Positions 52,492 to 61,539 of a stretch of DNA of 64,000 nucleotides are shown here, in pieces. The translations under genes were made by a program, and so were the position numbers. Source of the DNA: Cellvibrionaceae bacterium (GTDB taxonomy: Bacteria > Pseudomonadota > Gammaproteobacteria > Pseudomonadales > Cellvibrionaceae); the NCBI GenBank assembly GCA_021151615.1, contig JAGKXA010000002.1:9894-73893 (forward strand), given 5' to 3'. Within the stretch, counting starts at the first letter, position 1. Each line of letters begins with the position of its first letter. The notes beneath the pieces were generated by a model. That model saw only the letters and a list, made by a program, of their open reading frames with translations, ran no database searches and was not told the DNA's origin.

Positions 52492-55431
52492 TTAGAACTT
52501 GGCGCGTACACCCAGGGTGTAACGGGCTTCATACACGTTTTGGTTAACCACTACGTCTTCCCATTGCATGTAAGTTTCTTCGTACTCTTCGGTGATGTTG
52601 GTGCCTTGCAAGTACACAGTCAGGTTGTCATTGATGTCATAGCTGACTGACGCATCCACATAAGTGGTTGGTGCTTGCCACCAGGCCGCCGGGCTACCGT
52701 CATTCCAGGCGCGACCAATAAAGCGCTCACTGCGATAGTTGTAGGCAACACGCGCTTGCCATTGCTCATACTCGTACCAAACTACGGCGTTAATCTGGTT
52801 TTCAGAATTGTCGGCCATTGGCATGGTTTTGCCGTAGAAGTCTTTCTCGCCACCGGTACCGTCAGTGAAGGTGTAGTTGATGGTAGTACCCAAACCGCTC
52901 CATGCACCTGGCAGGAAGTCGAAGGCTTGTTGGTAGCCCAGTTCCAAACCTTTCACTACGCCACCCTCGGTGTTGTCGCGCGTAGTCAGGTCGATAGTCT
53001 CGCCCGGTCTGCGGTTAACGCCATCGGAATCCGCAACGGTCGGGATTTGCACGGTGGTGGTGGCAATAGAGGTTTCTACATCCACACGGAATGCGCCCAG
53101 GCTGACCATACCGCTATCGCTGAAGTACCACTCGTAGCTCAGGTCATAGTTGTCTGCACGCCATGGCTCCATGTAAGGGTTGCCGTTTTGTGAGGCGCTC
53201 ACTACCTGGAACACGCCCAGTTCAGGGTTGTTGTTGGTGGTGTAGGTGCGGCCCAGCCCCAGGTCGTTGGCATCCAGTTGAGTCATGGTTTTTGAGTAAG
53301 CCAGACGCAGTTTGGTGTCATCGGTGGTATCAAAGGCGATATTGAAACGCGGCAGGAAGTCATTGAAGGTGCGCTCAACGACATCGCTGCTGGCGATAGT
53401 CGGTGCAACGCCATCCAGCGCCGGATACACAGTGCCGTTGACGGTCACTTTGGTGGTATCAACCGATGGAATGAATTGGGTGATATCCAGGCTGGTTTCA
53501 ATGTATTGCATACCGAAGTTAGCCTGATAAGGCAGGCCCGCTTCGCCTTCAAATGATCCCTGGAAGTAGAAAGTCTGGGTTTGGTCTTCAACGGTGTAGC
53601 TCTGCGCGCCGTCTTTCTGCTTCACGTTGCCCGGGTAGAGAGCTTCGTGGAAGGCAAACGCATTTTTCATGGCTTTGGGGTTGATGAAGTAATAACTATT
53701 GCCATCACTCGCAGGGCCAAAGTCACTTACCTGATGGATATATCCCAAATCTTGCAATTCGGTGAACTTGAAGGTTTTGGCAATAGTATCGCCACCAGAA
53801 ACGCCTGGAATACCGGAGTCTTTCCACTTGGAATAAACGGTGACATTGTTACCGCTAGCGTCTTTCACCGTGAAAGGTGCGATCAGGTCATATTGGTTGC
53901 GCTCGATTTCACGATCGCCAAAGCGGTAGCCGAAATCTACTTTTACACCATCATCAAACTGGTAGGTACCGTCGAAACGGAATACGTCCAGGGTGGATTC
54001 TTCATCGCGGTTTTGATGGGAGAAGGCGGATACCAGTCCGTAGCTGTCGATGTCCTGGCCAAAACCTTGCGGGTATTGGATGCTGGGGTGATCACCGGAG
54101 AAATCGGCTACTACCGGTACGCGCTCGCCATTGGGGCCATAACCGCCCGGGTTAACTGGCGCTTTTACACCGCCGTAGCTGGTTTGCAGGCCGGATTGCA
54201 TACCGCTGGTAATCAGCGCATCGGCGAAACTGCTGGTATGGTCGTTGGTGGCATTGCCATGGGCGTAGCGCACTGTACCGCTGAAGTTATCGTTGAAATC
54301 GATATTGGCTTGCAGGTTGAAGTTCAGGGACTCGCGGTCATCCATTTGGGTTTCGCCTTTGGCGATAACTCGCAGGGCTTCCAGATTGGTCACGGATGAG
54401 GTGTAGAAGTCTTTACCGTTACCACCCACGGCTTTACCACGATTAACCAGGGTATCCAGATCCGGATTTACCCAGTCATATTGCGCCCAGGAGTTGTCGG
54501 CGATCAGGCCGTTTACGTAATCGCCCTGGTCCATCTTGGTGTAGAACACATCGGCAACCAGCTCAATGCTGTCGTTCACCTGGAATTGCGCGGTACCGGA
54601 AATCCCGGTGCGCTCGCGCTCGGCGGTGCGGTTGGTTACGCCGTAATCGATGGTGCCGAATACCTGGTCATTGGTATCGCCATCGCCAGTGAGGTCAGCC
54701 GCAGTACCTTGCCCCGGCCAATCACCATTCTCGTTATAGCCGCGGAACCACCAGTCGCTGTACATCCCGTAGCGGAAGTTCGCCAGGGTGGCCTTGGAGT
54801 TGGAAACGCTGAGCAAGGCGCCGAAGTTGTCGCCGTTGTTAAAGCCCGCGAAACCGGAAATTTTGTGACCGATATCGTCATCAGTGTATTTGCCCTGTGA
54901 GCCTTCTGCGGCACCGGCAAATGTCCAGCCATCATCCAGGTCGAAGGGACGGCGGGTTTTCAGGTCGATAGTACCGGCAACACCGGCGGCCAGCGTCGAG
55001 GCCTGGGCCGATTTCACTACGTCCACGCGCGACAGCAATTCAGCCGGGATATCGGTGAAATCTGGTTGCGCGGTGGTGATCGAACCTGCGCTCAGGAATT
55101 GCTCGCCATTCAACAAGGTGCTGACCTGGGGCATACCGCGTACGTTAACGGTTGAGCCTTCACCCGCATTGCGGCGGATCTGGATACCTGGGACACGCTG
55201 CAGCGAGTCGGCGATGGTGGTATCGGGCAGTTTGCCAATGTCTTCGGCGCTGATGGCATCAACCACTGAACCTGAGTCGCGCTTAACGCTCACGGAGTTG
55301 GCTAACGAGGCCTTGATACCGGTAACCACAACTTCCTCAACCTGATCCCCCTGGGCAAAGGCGGTGGTGGCAACACTGGCGGCGATGATGGTGGACAGTA
55401 ACTTTCGGTTAAAACTTGCAGAAGTTTTCAT
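52492..55431 (-). CDS. TonB-dependent receptor 2 (Xanthomonas/Caulobacter type)
   Basis: A 979-residue outer-membrane receptor. Signal peptide MKTSASFNRKLLSTIIAASV through TTAFA, then EEVVVTGIKASLANSVSVKR and the plug VVDAISAEDIGKLPDTTIAD, SLQRVPGIQIRRNAGEGSTV, and a barrel ending YTLGVRAKF. It is a paralogue of receptor 1. GAGGAC precedes the ATG at 55431. Its promoter region carries LacI-type dyads of a different class from those of receptor 1, implying a different inducer. Confidence 0.93.
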   Translation of the reverse strand: MKTSASFNRKLLSTIIAASVATTAFAQGDQVEEVVVTGIKASLANSVSVKRDSGSVVDAISAEDIGKLPDTTIADSLQRVPGIQIRRNAGEGSTVNVRGMPQVSTLLNGEQFLSAGSITTAQPDFTDIPAELLSRVDVVKSAQASTLAAGVAGTIDLKTRRPFDLDDGWTFAGAAEGSQGKYTDDDIGHKISGFAGFNNGDNFGALLSVSNSKATLANFRYGMYSDWWFRGYNENGDWPGQGTAADLTGDGDTNDQVFGTIDYGVTNRTAERERTGISGTAQFQVNDSIELVADVFYTKMDQGDYVNGLIADNSWAQYDWVNPDLDTLVNRGKAVGGNGKDFYTSSVTNLEALRVIAKGETQMDDRESLNFNLQANIDFNDNFSGTVRYAHGNATNDHTSSFADALITSGMQSGLQTSYGGVKAPVNPGGYGPNGERVPVVADFSGDHPSIQYPQGFGQDIDSYGLVSAFSHQNRDEESTLDVFRFDGTYQFDDGVKVDFGYRFGDREIERNQYDLIAPFTVKDASGNNVTVYSKWKDSGIPGVSGGDTIAKTFKFTELQDLGYIHQVSDFGPASDGNSYYFINPKAMKNAFAFHEALYPGNVKQKDGAQSYTVEDQTQTFYFQGSFEGEAGLPYQANFGMQYIETSLDITQFIPSVDTTKVTVNGTVYPALDGVAPTIASSDVVERTFNDFLPRFNIAFDTTDDTKLRLAYSKTMTQLDANDLGLGRTYTTNNNPELGVFQVVSASQNGNPYMEPWRADNYDLSYEWYFSDSGMVSLGAFRVDVETSIATTTVQIPTVADSDGVNRRPGETIDLTTRDNTEGGVVKGLELGYQQAFDFLPGAWSGLGTTINYTFTDGTGGEKDFYGKTMPMADNSENQINAVVWYEYEQWQARVAYNYRSERFIGRAWNDGSPAAWWQAPTTYVDASVSYDINDNLTVYLQGTNITEEYEETYMQWEDVVVNQNVYEARYTLGVRAKF

Positions 55432-55563
55432 GCGTGCGTCCTCTAGTTTGTGCTTGTTATAAAAAACAAACCTGCTTTTCGAAGGCCGAAAAGGCAGGCT
55501 GTCTATCGGGATGATTTGGGTATCTACGTACCCTTGGCATCCATTAAAACGGCGCAATCCTAG

Positions 55564-55579
55564 ATGTAAACGTTTACAT
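55564..55579. promoter_or_regulatory. LacI-type operator (ATGTAAACGTTTACAT)
   Basis: A perfect 16-base dyad with central CG, 133 bases upstream of the TonB receptor 2 start. It differs from the GACAACGTTGTC operators of receptor 1. Confidence 0.72.
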
Positions 55580-55923
55580 TTTCAAACGATTTGTCATGAA
55601 GATATGGTAGGAATCACTGTTTTACGGGTGAAGTTATTTATTGTTATTTTTTGCGCCGCTGCGATTTATGTTTTTATCTTTATGAAAACAAAGGATTTTA
55701 TTTTTTAATACTATTTGTATTGGTAAATGAATAGTTGTTTTGTGCGCCAGTAAAAATAGCCGTAAATTTGCAAACGTTTACAAATCGCAGCTTTTAATGA
55801 CAAATTTTCCGACAGTTTTTACGGCCTGGTTGTTATGGCCAGATTGGCCAATGTAGTCGGTATAAGCAGTTCACTTAGCTGCTTCATGGGCAAGCCATCT
55901 TGATATCTAGCATTTTAATAGTT
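55580..55923. other. Intergenic region between TonB receptor 2 and CobW 1
   Basis: About 345 bases, A/T-rich, without a supported gene. It contains the second LacI-type dyad at 55769-55782, and leads to the Zur box. No terminator is needed since both flanking genes diverge. Confidence 0.5.
55769..55782. promoter_or_regulatory. Second LacI-type operator, near-palindrome TGCAAACGTTTACA
   Basis: One mismatch in the dyad relative to the site at 55564. The centres are 204 bases apart, a distance compatible with DNA looping. It could act on TonB receptor 2. Confidence 0.6.
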
Positions 55924-55940
55924 ATGTTATATTGTAACAT
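55924..55940. promoter_or_regulatory. Zur box upstream of CobW 1
   Basis: ATGTTATATTGTAACAT is a dyad (ATGTTA/TAACAT) and matches the Zur consensus core and the zur/znuA site. It ends 16 bases before the CobW 1 start codon, so it would overlap the promoter or start region. Confidence 0.78.
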
Positions 55941-55956
55941 TCTATTGAGGTGCTTT

Positions 55957-57183
55957 ATGAACCCGTTACCAGTGACACTCTTATCCGGCTTTCTCGGCGC
56001 CGGCAAAACTACCTTGCTCAATCACTTGCTGAATAATCGCGCCGGCCTGCGTGTGGCGGTGATTGTGAATGACATGAGCGAGGTGAATATCGATGCGGCG
56101 CTGGTGAACAACCAGGTCGAGCTGCGGCGCGCCGAAGAAAAACTGGTGGAGCTGAGCAATGGCTGTATCTGCTGCACCCTGCGCGAAGACCTGCTGGTAG
56201 AGGTGCGCCGTTTGGCGCAAGAGGAGCGCTTTGATTATCTGGTGATTGAGTCGAGCGGTATTTCCGAACCGCTGCCAGTGGCAGAAACCTTTACCTTTGC
56301 TGATGAGCATGGTCAGAGTCTGTCACAAATCGCGCGCCTGGATACGCTGGTGACCCTGGTTGACGGTGTGAATTTTCTGGAGGACTACTACGCCGCCGAA
56401 TCGCTGCAGCAAATTGGCGCAAGCCTGGGTGAAGACGATGAGCGTTATCTGGCGGAATTGTTGATCGAGCAAATTGAATTTTGCGATCTGTTGTTAATTA
56501 GCAAAACCGATTTAATCAGCGCGGAAAAATTACAGGAGCTGACGCGTGTATTGCAGTGCTTGAATCCTGCTGCAGAAATTATTCCCATCAGTCATGGCCA
56601 GGTGCCGCTGGAAAAAATCCTCAACACCCACAAATTCAGTTTTGAAAAAGCACAGCAAGCAGCAGGTTGGTTAAAGGAATTGCGCGGTGAGCATCAACCG
56701 GAAACGCTGGAATACGGAATAGAACATTTTATTTATCGCGCGCGCCGGCCATTTCATCCGCAAAAAATTTACGATTTTTTTAACGCGAGTGTGGCGCAGG
56801 CGACCGCGGAAAATTCGTTAGCGAAACAAAGCCGTTTACTGCGTTCCAAAGGATTTTTTTGGCTGGCCTCGCGCCCGCAGGTCGCCGGTTTTTGGCAACA
56901 GGCGGGCGGCGTTGCGCAGCATGGTGCAGCGGGCCTATTTTGGAGTGGAATTCCCGCCGATGAATGGCCAGAAGATGCGGAGCAGCGCGCAGAAATTTTA
57001 AAAAATTGGCAAGAGCCTTTTGGTGATAGGCGCCAGGAATTGGTATTTATTGGTCAGCATTTGGATCAGAAGTCTATGCGTGAAGCATTGGATAGCTGCC
57101 TGCTGAGCGATGCGGAATTTGCGCGCGGTGAGCAGTATTGGCTGCGCTTGCCTGATCCTTTTTCCGCGTGGATGGAAGAGTAA
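55957..57183 (+). CDS. CobW/COG0523 family zinc metallochaperone GTPase 1
   Basis: A 408-residue G3E GTPase of the CobW family. Walker A is GFLGAGKTTLLNHLL, the metal-binding CxCC is in NGCICCTLREDLL, Walker B-like LVIESSGISEPLPVA, and the guanine motif ISKTDL. The C-terminal CobW domain contains FIYRARRPFHPQKIYDFF. The Zur box directly upstream indicates induction in zinc starvation, as for YeiR/ZigA type proteins that deliver zinc to essential enzymes. The ATG at 55957 has GAGGTG upstream. Confidence 0.93.
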   Translation: MNPLPVTLLSGFLGAGKTTLLNHLLNNRAGLRVAVIVNDMSEVNIDAALVNNQVELRRAEEKLVELSNGCICCTLREDLLVEVRRLAQEERFDYLVIESSGISEPLPVAETFTFADEHGQSLSQIARLDTLVTLVDGVNFLEDYYAAESLQQIGASLGEDDERYLAELLIEQIEFCDLLLISKTDLISAEKLQELTRVLQCLNPAAEIIPISHGQVPLEKILNTHKFSFEKAQQAAGWLKELRGEHQPETLEYGIEHFIYRARRPFHPQKIYDFFNASVAQATAENSLAKQSRLLRSKGFFWLASRPQVAGFWQQAGGVAQHGAAGLFWSGIPADEWPEDAEQRAEILKNWQEPFGDRRQELVFIGQHLDQKSMREALDSCLLSDAEFARGEQYWLRLPDPFSAWMEE

Positions 57184-57355
57184 TCCGTTTTTTTTGTTGG
57201 GTGAAAAAATCACAAAAAGTCGCCGAATTCATTCAGAAATCGTTCATGGCGACAGGTTCATTCTGGTGTCAACACAAAGGAAAACCTCCGCTGTGTAACA
57301 AGATGTCTAACGGCGAAATGCCTAACTAAGAATGACTAGCCACGAGGAATGCATC

Positions 57356-57638
57356 ATGAAAAAGTTAATCAGTGTAAGCAGTTTGATGTTGAGTGTTTTG
57401 TTCTCTGCCAATGTGTTGGCCGCAGCGTTTGGCAACCGGTAAACGTATGCACAAGCCAATGACGCTGACTAAACGTCTGGATAAAAGCTCGCCGCAATTA
57501 TTTAGCCTGGTGGTGGTGGATTCTGGTTCCAGCGTAAGTATTCAACCCCAGGCTAGCGTGAGCGATGTGGCAGCGCCAGTGTCGAGTGCAGTGTCCGGTG
57601 GCAAGGTGAATGTGCAGGATATCAGCATCACTCGCTAA
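57356..57638 (+). pseudogene. Frameshifted small exported protein
   Basis: The first frame (MKKLISVSSLMLSVLFSANV, then LAAAFGNR and stop) is a signal peptide with GAGG upstream. The downstream sequence in the neighbouring frame continues as ATGKRMHKPMTLTKRLDKSS and ends SGGKVNVQDISITR. Removing one base from TTT at 57428-57430 joins them into one 93-residue exported protein. The GKRMHKPMTLTKRLDKSSP segment resembles part of Hcp-like tube proteins, a tentative likeness. It may be a pseudogene, a programmed frameshift or a sequencing error. It lies between the two CobW genes. Confidence 0.7.
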
Positions 57639-57674
57639 TACCGGGTTTGGCTGGTGCAAATGGCTGTGTAGAAT

Positions 57675-57701
57675 GCTGGCCTTCTGCGTAACAAGGCCAG
57701 C
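57675..57701 (+). promoter_or_regulatory. Hairpin over the CobW 2 ribosome-binding region
   Basis: GCTGGCCTT (57675-57683) pairs perfectly with AAGGCCAGC (57693-57701) around a nine-base loop. The only Shine-Dalgarno-like AAGG (57693-57696) before the ATG at 57705 is inside the stem, so translation may be limited by this structure. Confidence 0.5.
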
Positions 57702-57704
57702 CTT

Positions 57705-58784
57705 ATGAGTGACCCGATTATTCCTGCCAGCTCCAGCACCGCGCCCGGCAACTCTGCCGGGCGTTCGTTAATTCCCACCAATATCATCACCGGTTTTTTG
57801 GGCGTGGGCAAAACCACTGCCGTCCGCCATCTGTTATCGATTAAACCTGCGGACGAAGTCTGGTCAGTACTGGTGAATGAGTTTGGCGAAATCGGTATAG
57901 ATGGCGCTCTGCTAAAAGACGTGAATGCCCATGTGCGCGAAGTGCCCGGTGGATGCATTTGCTGCGTTGCCGGGCTGCCGATGAAAATGGCCTTGAATAT
58001 GCTCATCGCCAAAACCAAACCGGATCGCATTTTGATTGAACCAACTGGCCTCGGTCACCCGGAAGAAATTATTAATACGCTCACTGGCGAGTATTACGAC
58101 AGCGTGCTGGATTTGCGCGCAACAATTACGCTGGTGGATGCACGTAAACTCAGCGATGAGCGCTACCTCAGCAATGCCAACTTCAATGATCAAATTGCGG
58201 TAGCCGATGTGCTGGTGGCCAATAAAATTGATCTGGCGTCGGCTGATGATCATGTCAAATTTGAGGCGTTGGTCGATCAATTTCAACCTGCTAAAGCAGC
58301 GGCGTTTGCGGTGAGTCAGGGGCAGTTGCAACTGGAATGGCTGGATTATCCGCGCGCGGCTCATCAGCTCACTCATCCGCACCATCACGCTGCGCAATTT
58401 CAAGCGGCGCGCAATAACCCTTTGAGCCCGCAGCGCGAGTTATACAACGCAGCGATCAGCTTGCCGGAAGGGCAGGAATTTTTGCGCCGCGAAAATGCGG
58501 GCCAGGGTTTTTATTCCTGTGGCTGGATGTTCCAGCCGCAGATTCGTTTTGACTTCAATCAAGTGTTTGGCTGGTTGAGTGGCTTGTCACTGGTGCGCGC
58601 CAAGGCAGTGCTCAATACTGACCAGGGCCTGTTTATGTTTAACGCTGAGCAGGGCGTATTAAGTGTTAACCAGTTGCCGCAGGAGATTGAACTGGATCTG
58701 GCCGATAGCCGTATTGAATTGATTGATGATCAACCGATTGATGGCGACAGCTACGAATCGGTGCTGCTTGGTTGTCGGGTTTGA
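57705..58784 (+). CDS. CobW/COG0523 family GTPase 2
   Basis: A 359-residue GTPase of the CobW family, distinct from CobW 1. Walker A is GFLGVGKTTAVRHLL, CxCC is in PGGCICCVAGLPMKM, then RILIEPTGLGHPEEI and ANKIDLA. The linker is His-rich (HQLTHPHHHAAQF), suitable for metal binding. An N-terminal extension of about 25 residues precedes the P-loop. It follows the frameshifted small gene by 66 bases. No Zur box was found for it alone. The substrate metal is probably zinc by family analogy. Confidence 0.9.
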   Translation: MSDPIIPASSSTAPGNSAGRSLIPTNIITGFLGVGKTTAVRHLLSIKPADEVWSVLVNEFGEIGIDGALLKDVNAHVREVPGGCICCVAGLPMKMALNMLIAKTKPDRILIEPTGLGHPEEIINTLTGEYYDSVLDLRATITLVDARKLSDERYLSNANFNDQIAVADVLVANKIDLASADDHVKFEALVDQFQPAKAAAFAVSQGQLQLEWLDYPRAAHQLTHPHHHAAQFQAARNNPLSPQRELYNAAISLPEGQEFLRRENAGQGFYSCGWMFQPQIRFDFNQVFGWLSGLSLVRAKAVLNTDQGLFMFNAEQGVLSVNQLPQEIELDLADSRIELIDDQPIDGDSYESVLLGCRV

Positions 58785-58973
58785 CGGTGGGTTTGGTTGT
58801 CCAGGTTGAAAAAGCAATCAACAAAATTTGCACAATGCGGGTGCAACTGCAGTGGAAAAGCGCCAGTCTGATACAGGAAATCTCACCAACTTAACGGTAT
58901 TGGTCTAAGGTTAAAGGTAGAGTTCGCACCGGAAAACTCACTACAACAAATACCTTTTCAGGGGTCAAATAAT

Positions 58974-61391
58974 ATGATGTTACTCCTTTCTCTACTGGCG
59001 ATTTGGGCCCTGGTGGCTGTGCTGGTGTATCGGCAAGTGGCTTTGGCCGCTGCCTCTGCCATAGTATTAATTGCCTGGTTGGTGTTGGGGGCAGTAACGC
59101 CCATGCTTTATTCGCCTTGGCTGCTTGCGCCCCTGGCGCTGGTGTTGGTGGTGTTAAACGTTCCCGCCGTTCGTCGTTCAGCCTTGACCAAACCGGTATT
59201 TAACACCTTGAAAAAATCCATGCCGCCGATCAGTGCTACCGAGCGCGATGCGCTGGAGGCGGGCACTACCTGGTGGGAAAAGCAGCTTTTTAGTGGCAAG
59301 CCCGACTGGAACGAGTTTGCGCAAATCAGCCTGCCGCAACTCACCGCTGAGGAGCAGTCCTTTCTGGATAACGAAGTGAGCGAGCTGTGTTCGCTACTGG
59401 ACGAATGGAAAATCCAGAATGATTTGAAAGACCTGCCACCGGAAGCCTGGCAGTACCTGAAAGATAAAAAATTCTTTGGTTTGATTATCCCCAAGGAATA
59501 CGGCGGGCTGGATTTTGGCCCCCACGCGCAAAGCCGCATCATGAGCAAAATCGCCAGCCGTTCCGGTACCGCAGCGGTCACGGCAATGGTGCCCAATTCC
59601 CTTGGCCCTGGCGAATTGTTGGTGAAATACGGCACCGAGGAGCAGCGTCAGCGCTGGCTGCCGGGTTTGGCTAACGGTACCGAGATTCCCTGCTTTGGTT
59701 TGACCGGCCCTGAGGCCGGTTCCGATGCTGGCTCAATTCCCGATACCGGTATCGTCTGTAAAGGTATGCATGATGGCCAGGAAGTGGTTGGCTTGAAGCT
59801 CACCTTCAGCAAACGCTGGATTACCCTTGCGCCTGTAGCAACCGTTGTGGGTCTGGCATTCAAACTATACGACCCTGAAGGCTTGCTCGGTGACCCGGCC
59901 AAAAAAGAATACGGTATTACCTGTGCATTGATCCCGGCTAAACACCCGGGAATAGAAATTGGTCAGCGCCACAACCCGGGTTCGCCCTTCATGAACGGGC
60001 CTATTTTCGGTACCGATGTGTTTATCCCAATCGATTGGATTATCGGCGGTGCCGCTATGGCCGGTAAGGGCTGGCGCATGTTGATTGAATGCCTTGGAGC
60101 CGGTCGAGGTGTTTCCTTGCCATCCTTGTCTACTGCCAGTGGTGAGATGAATTATCGCTTGGTTGGGGCCTATGCGCGCATTCGTCGCCAGTTCAATACG
60201 GAAGTGGGCAAGTTTGAAGGCGTGCAAGAGGCAACGGCAGAAATTGCAGCCAGCGGTTATGCATTGGAAGCCATGCGCCAATTCGTCACCAAAGGGTTGG
60301 AAACCGGCGCGCCTTCGGTAATGACGGCGATGGCGAAATACCATGCAACCGAAATGATGCGCAAATCGGTAGAGCACTCGATGGATGTAGTGGGCGGCCG
60401 TGCGATTCAAAAAGGCCCGCGCAATTTCCTGGTGGCCTCCTATCATTCGGTGCCGGTTGCCATCACGGTAGAGGGGGCAAATATTTTGACCCGTTCGCTG
60501 ATGATTTTTGGTCAGGGCGCCATGCGTTGCCATCCTTTCCTGTTTGAAGAAATGCAGGCGATGGAATTGGCCGATACTGATGAAGCCTTGAAAAAATTCG
60601 ACAAGCTGTTCACCAGTCACCTGGGCCACATTGCCAACAATATGCTACGCGCAAAAATCCTCGGTTTCCTCGGCGGGCGTTTCAGCAGTGTGCCGGCCAA
60701 CGCCGATGATTTCAGCAAGCGCTGGTACCAGCGCATTAATTTGTTAAGTGCGTCGTTGGCGTCCATGTCCGATATCGCCTTGGGGATTTTGGGCGGCAAC
60801 TTAAAGCGCCGCGAATTGTTGTCAGCGCGGTTGGGCGATGTGCACAGCCAATTATTTATCGCCTGCTCGATTTTGAAATTCCATTCGGCGCACCCGCGCA
60901 CCCGCGCTGAAGATGCCCATGCGGAATATGCGTTGACGCGCGCACTCTTTATTGCACAGGAAGCGCTGCGTGATTTTGCTGATAATTTCCCGCAAAAATG
61001 GATCGCCAAAACGATTCGCTTTGTGACTATGCCCTGCGGAAAAATTGTTAATAAACCCAACGATAATTTAATTCGCGAATTGGGCGATTTGATTATGGAA
61101 GAAAATCCGGTGCGACAAATGCTGGCGCAGTATTTGTACGTGAGTCACGACCCGCAAGATGCTGCTGGTCGTGTGGAAAGTACTTACCAATTATTGTTGT
61201 CACTGGGGCCTGTATGGCAAGCGTTCCTGAAAGCCAAAAATACTGGCAAGATTTCCGGTGCGACTACGGAAGAACTCGCCAAAGATGCGGCAGCGAAAAA
61301 TATCATCCAACCGCATGATGTAGCGCGCGTAGTGGAATACGATGCACGCCGTTTCGACTGCTTGTTAACCGATGCTTTTGATAGACTGTAA
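58974..61391 (+). CDS. fadE: Acyl-CoA dehydrogenase FadE
   Basis: An 805-residue enzyme, the long FadE type of beta-oxidation. The N-terminus has two to three membrane-like helices (residues 1-60), typical of FadE. The dehydrogenase core shows FFGLIIPKEYGGLDF, NSLGPGELLVKYGTEEQ, CFGLTGPEAGSDAG and AITVEGANILTRSLMIFGQGA. The C-terminal DUF1974-like domain is present. Monocistronic, closed by a bidirectional terminator. Met2 at 58977 is an alternative start. Confidence 0.95.
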   Translation: MMLLLSLLAIWALVAVLVYRQVALAAASAIVLIAWLVLGAVTPMLYSPWLLAPLALVLVVLNVPAVRRSALTKPVFNTLKKSMPPISATERDALEAGTTWWEKQLFSGKPDWNEFAQISLPQLTAEEQSFLDNEVSELCSLLDEWKIQNDLKDLPPEAWQYLKDKKFFGLIIPKEYGGLDFGPHAQSRIMSKIASRSGTAAVTAMVPNSLGPGELLVKYGTEEQRQRWLPGLANGTEIPCFGLTGPEAGSDAGSIPDTGIVCKGMHDGQEVVGLKLTFSKRWITLAPVATVVGLAFKLYDPEGLLGDPAKKEYGITCALIPAKHPGIEIGQRHNPGSPFMNGPIFGTDVFIPIDWIIGGAAMAGKGWRMLIECLGAGRGVSLPSLSTASGEMNYRLVGAYARIRRQFNTEVGKFEGVQEATAEIAASGYALEAMRQFVTKGLETGAPSVMTAMAKYHATEMMRKSVEHSMDVVGGRAIQKGPRNFLVASYHSVPVAITVEGANILTRSLMIFGQGAMRCHPFLFEEMQAMELADTDEALKKFDKLFTSHLGHIANNMLRAKILGFLGGRFSSVPANADDFSKRWYQRINLLSASLASMSDIALGILGGNLKRRELLSARLGDVHSQLFIACSILKFHSAHPRTRAEDAHAEYALTRALFIAQEALRDFADNFPQKWIAKTIRFVTMPCGKIVNKPNDNLIRELGDLIMEENPVRQMLAQYLYVSHDPQDAAGRVESTYQLLLSLGPVWQAFLKAKNTGKISGATTEELAKDAAAKNIIQPHDVARVVEYDARRFDCLLTDAFDRL

Positions 61392-61450
61392 TCATTGAAT
61401 AAGTCGTAAGCATCGATCAGTAGTCATAAATAGTTGTCAGGATGAATAAT

Positions 61451-61478
61451 AAAAAACCCGCTGCGGCGGGTTTTTTAT
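61451..61478. terminator. Bidirectional terminator after fadE
   Basis: AAAAAACCCGC (61451-61461), TGCG loop, GCGGGTTTTTT (61466-61476). Symmetric A and T runs serve fadE and the converging GGDEF gene. Confidence 0.92.
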
Positions 61479-61539
61479 TGGATGGCACAGGCCAGGTTAT
61501 TTTTCACGGGGTAACCAATCAAAAATATCAACGGTGGGG

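Noticed and set aside
53581..54399. Open frame of 272 codons on the + strand
   Set aside because: Antisense to TonB receptor 2, no ribosome binding site and no recognisable protein pattern.
59865..60629. Open frame of 254 codons on the - strand
   Set aside because: Antisense to the catalytic core of fadE; product is His/Arg-rich and unlike any family.
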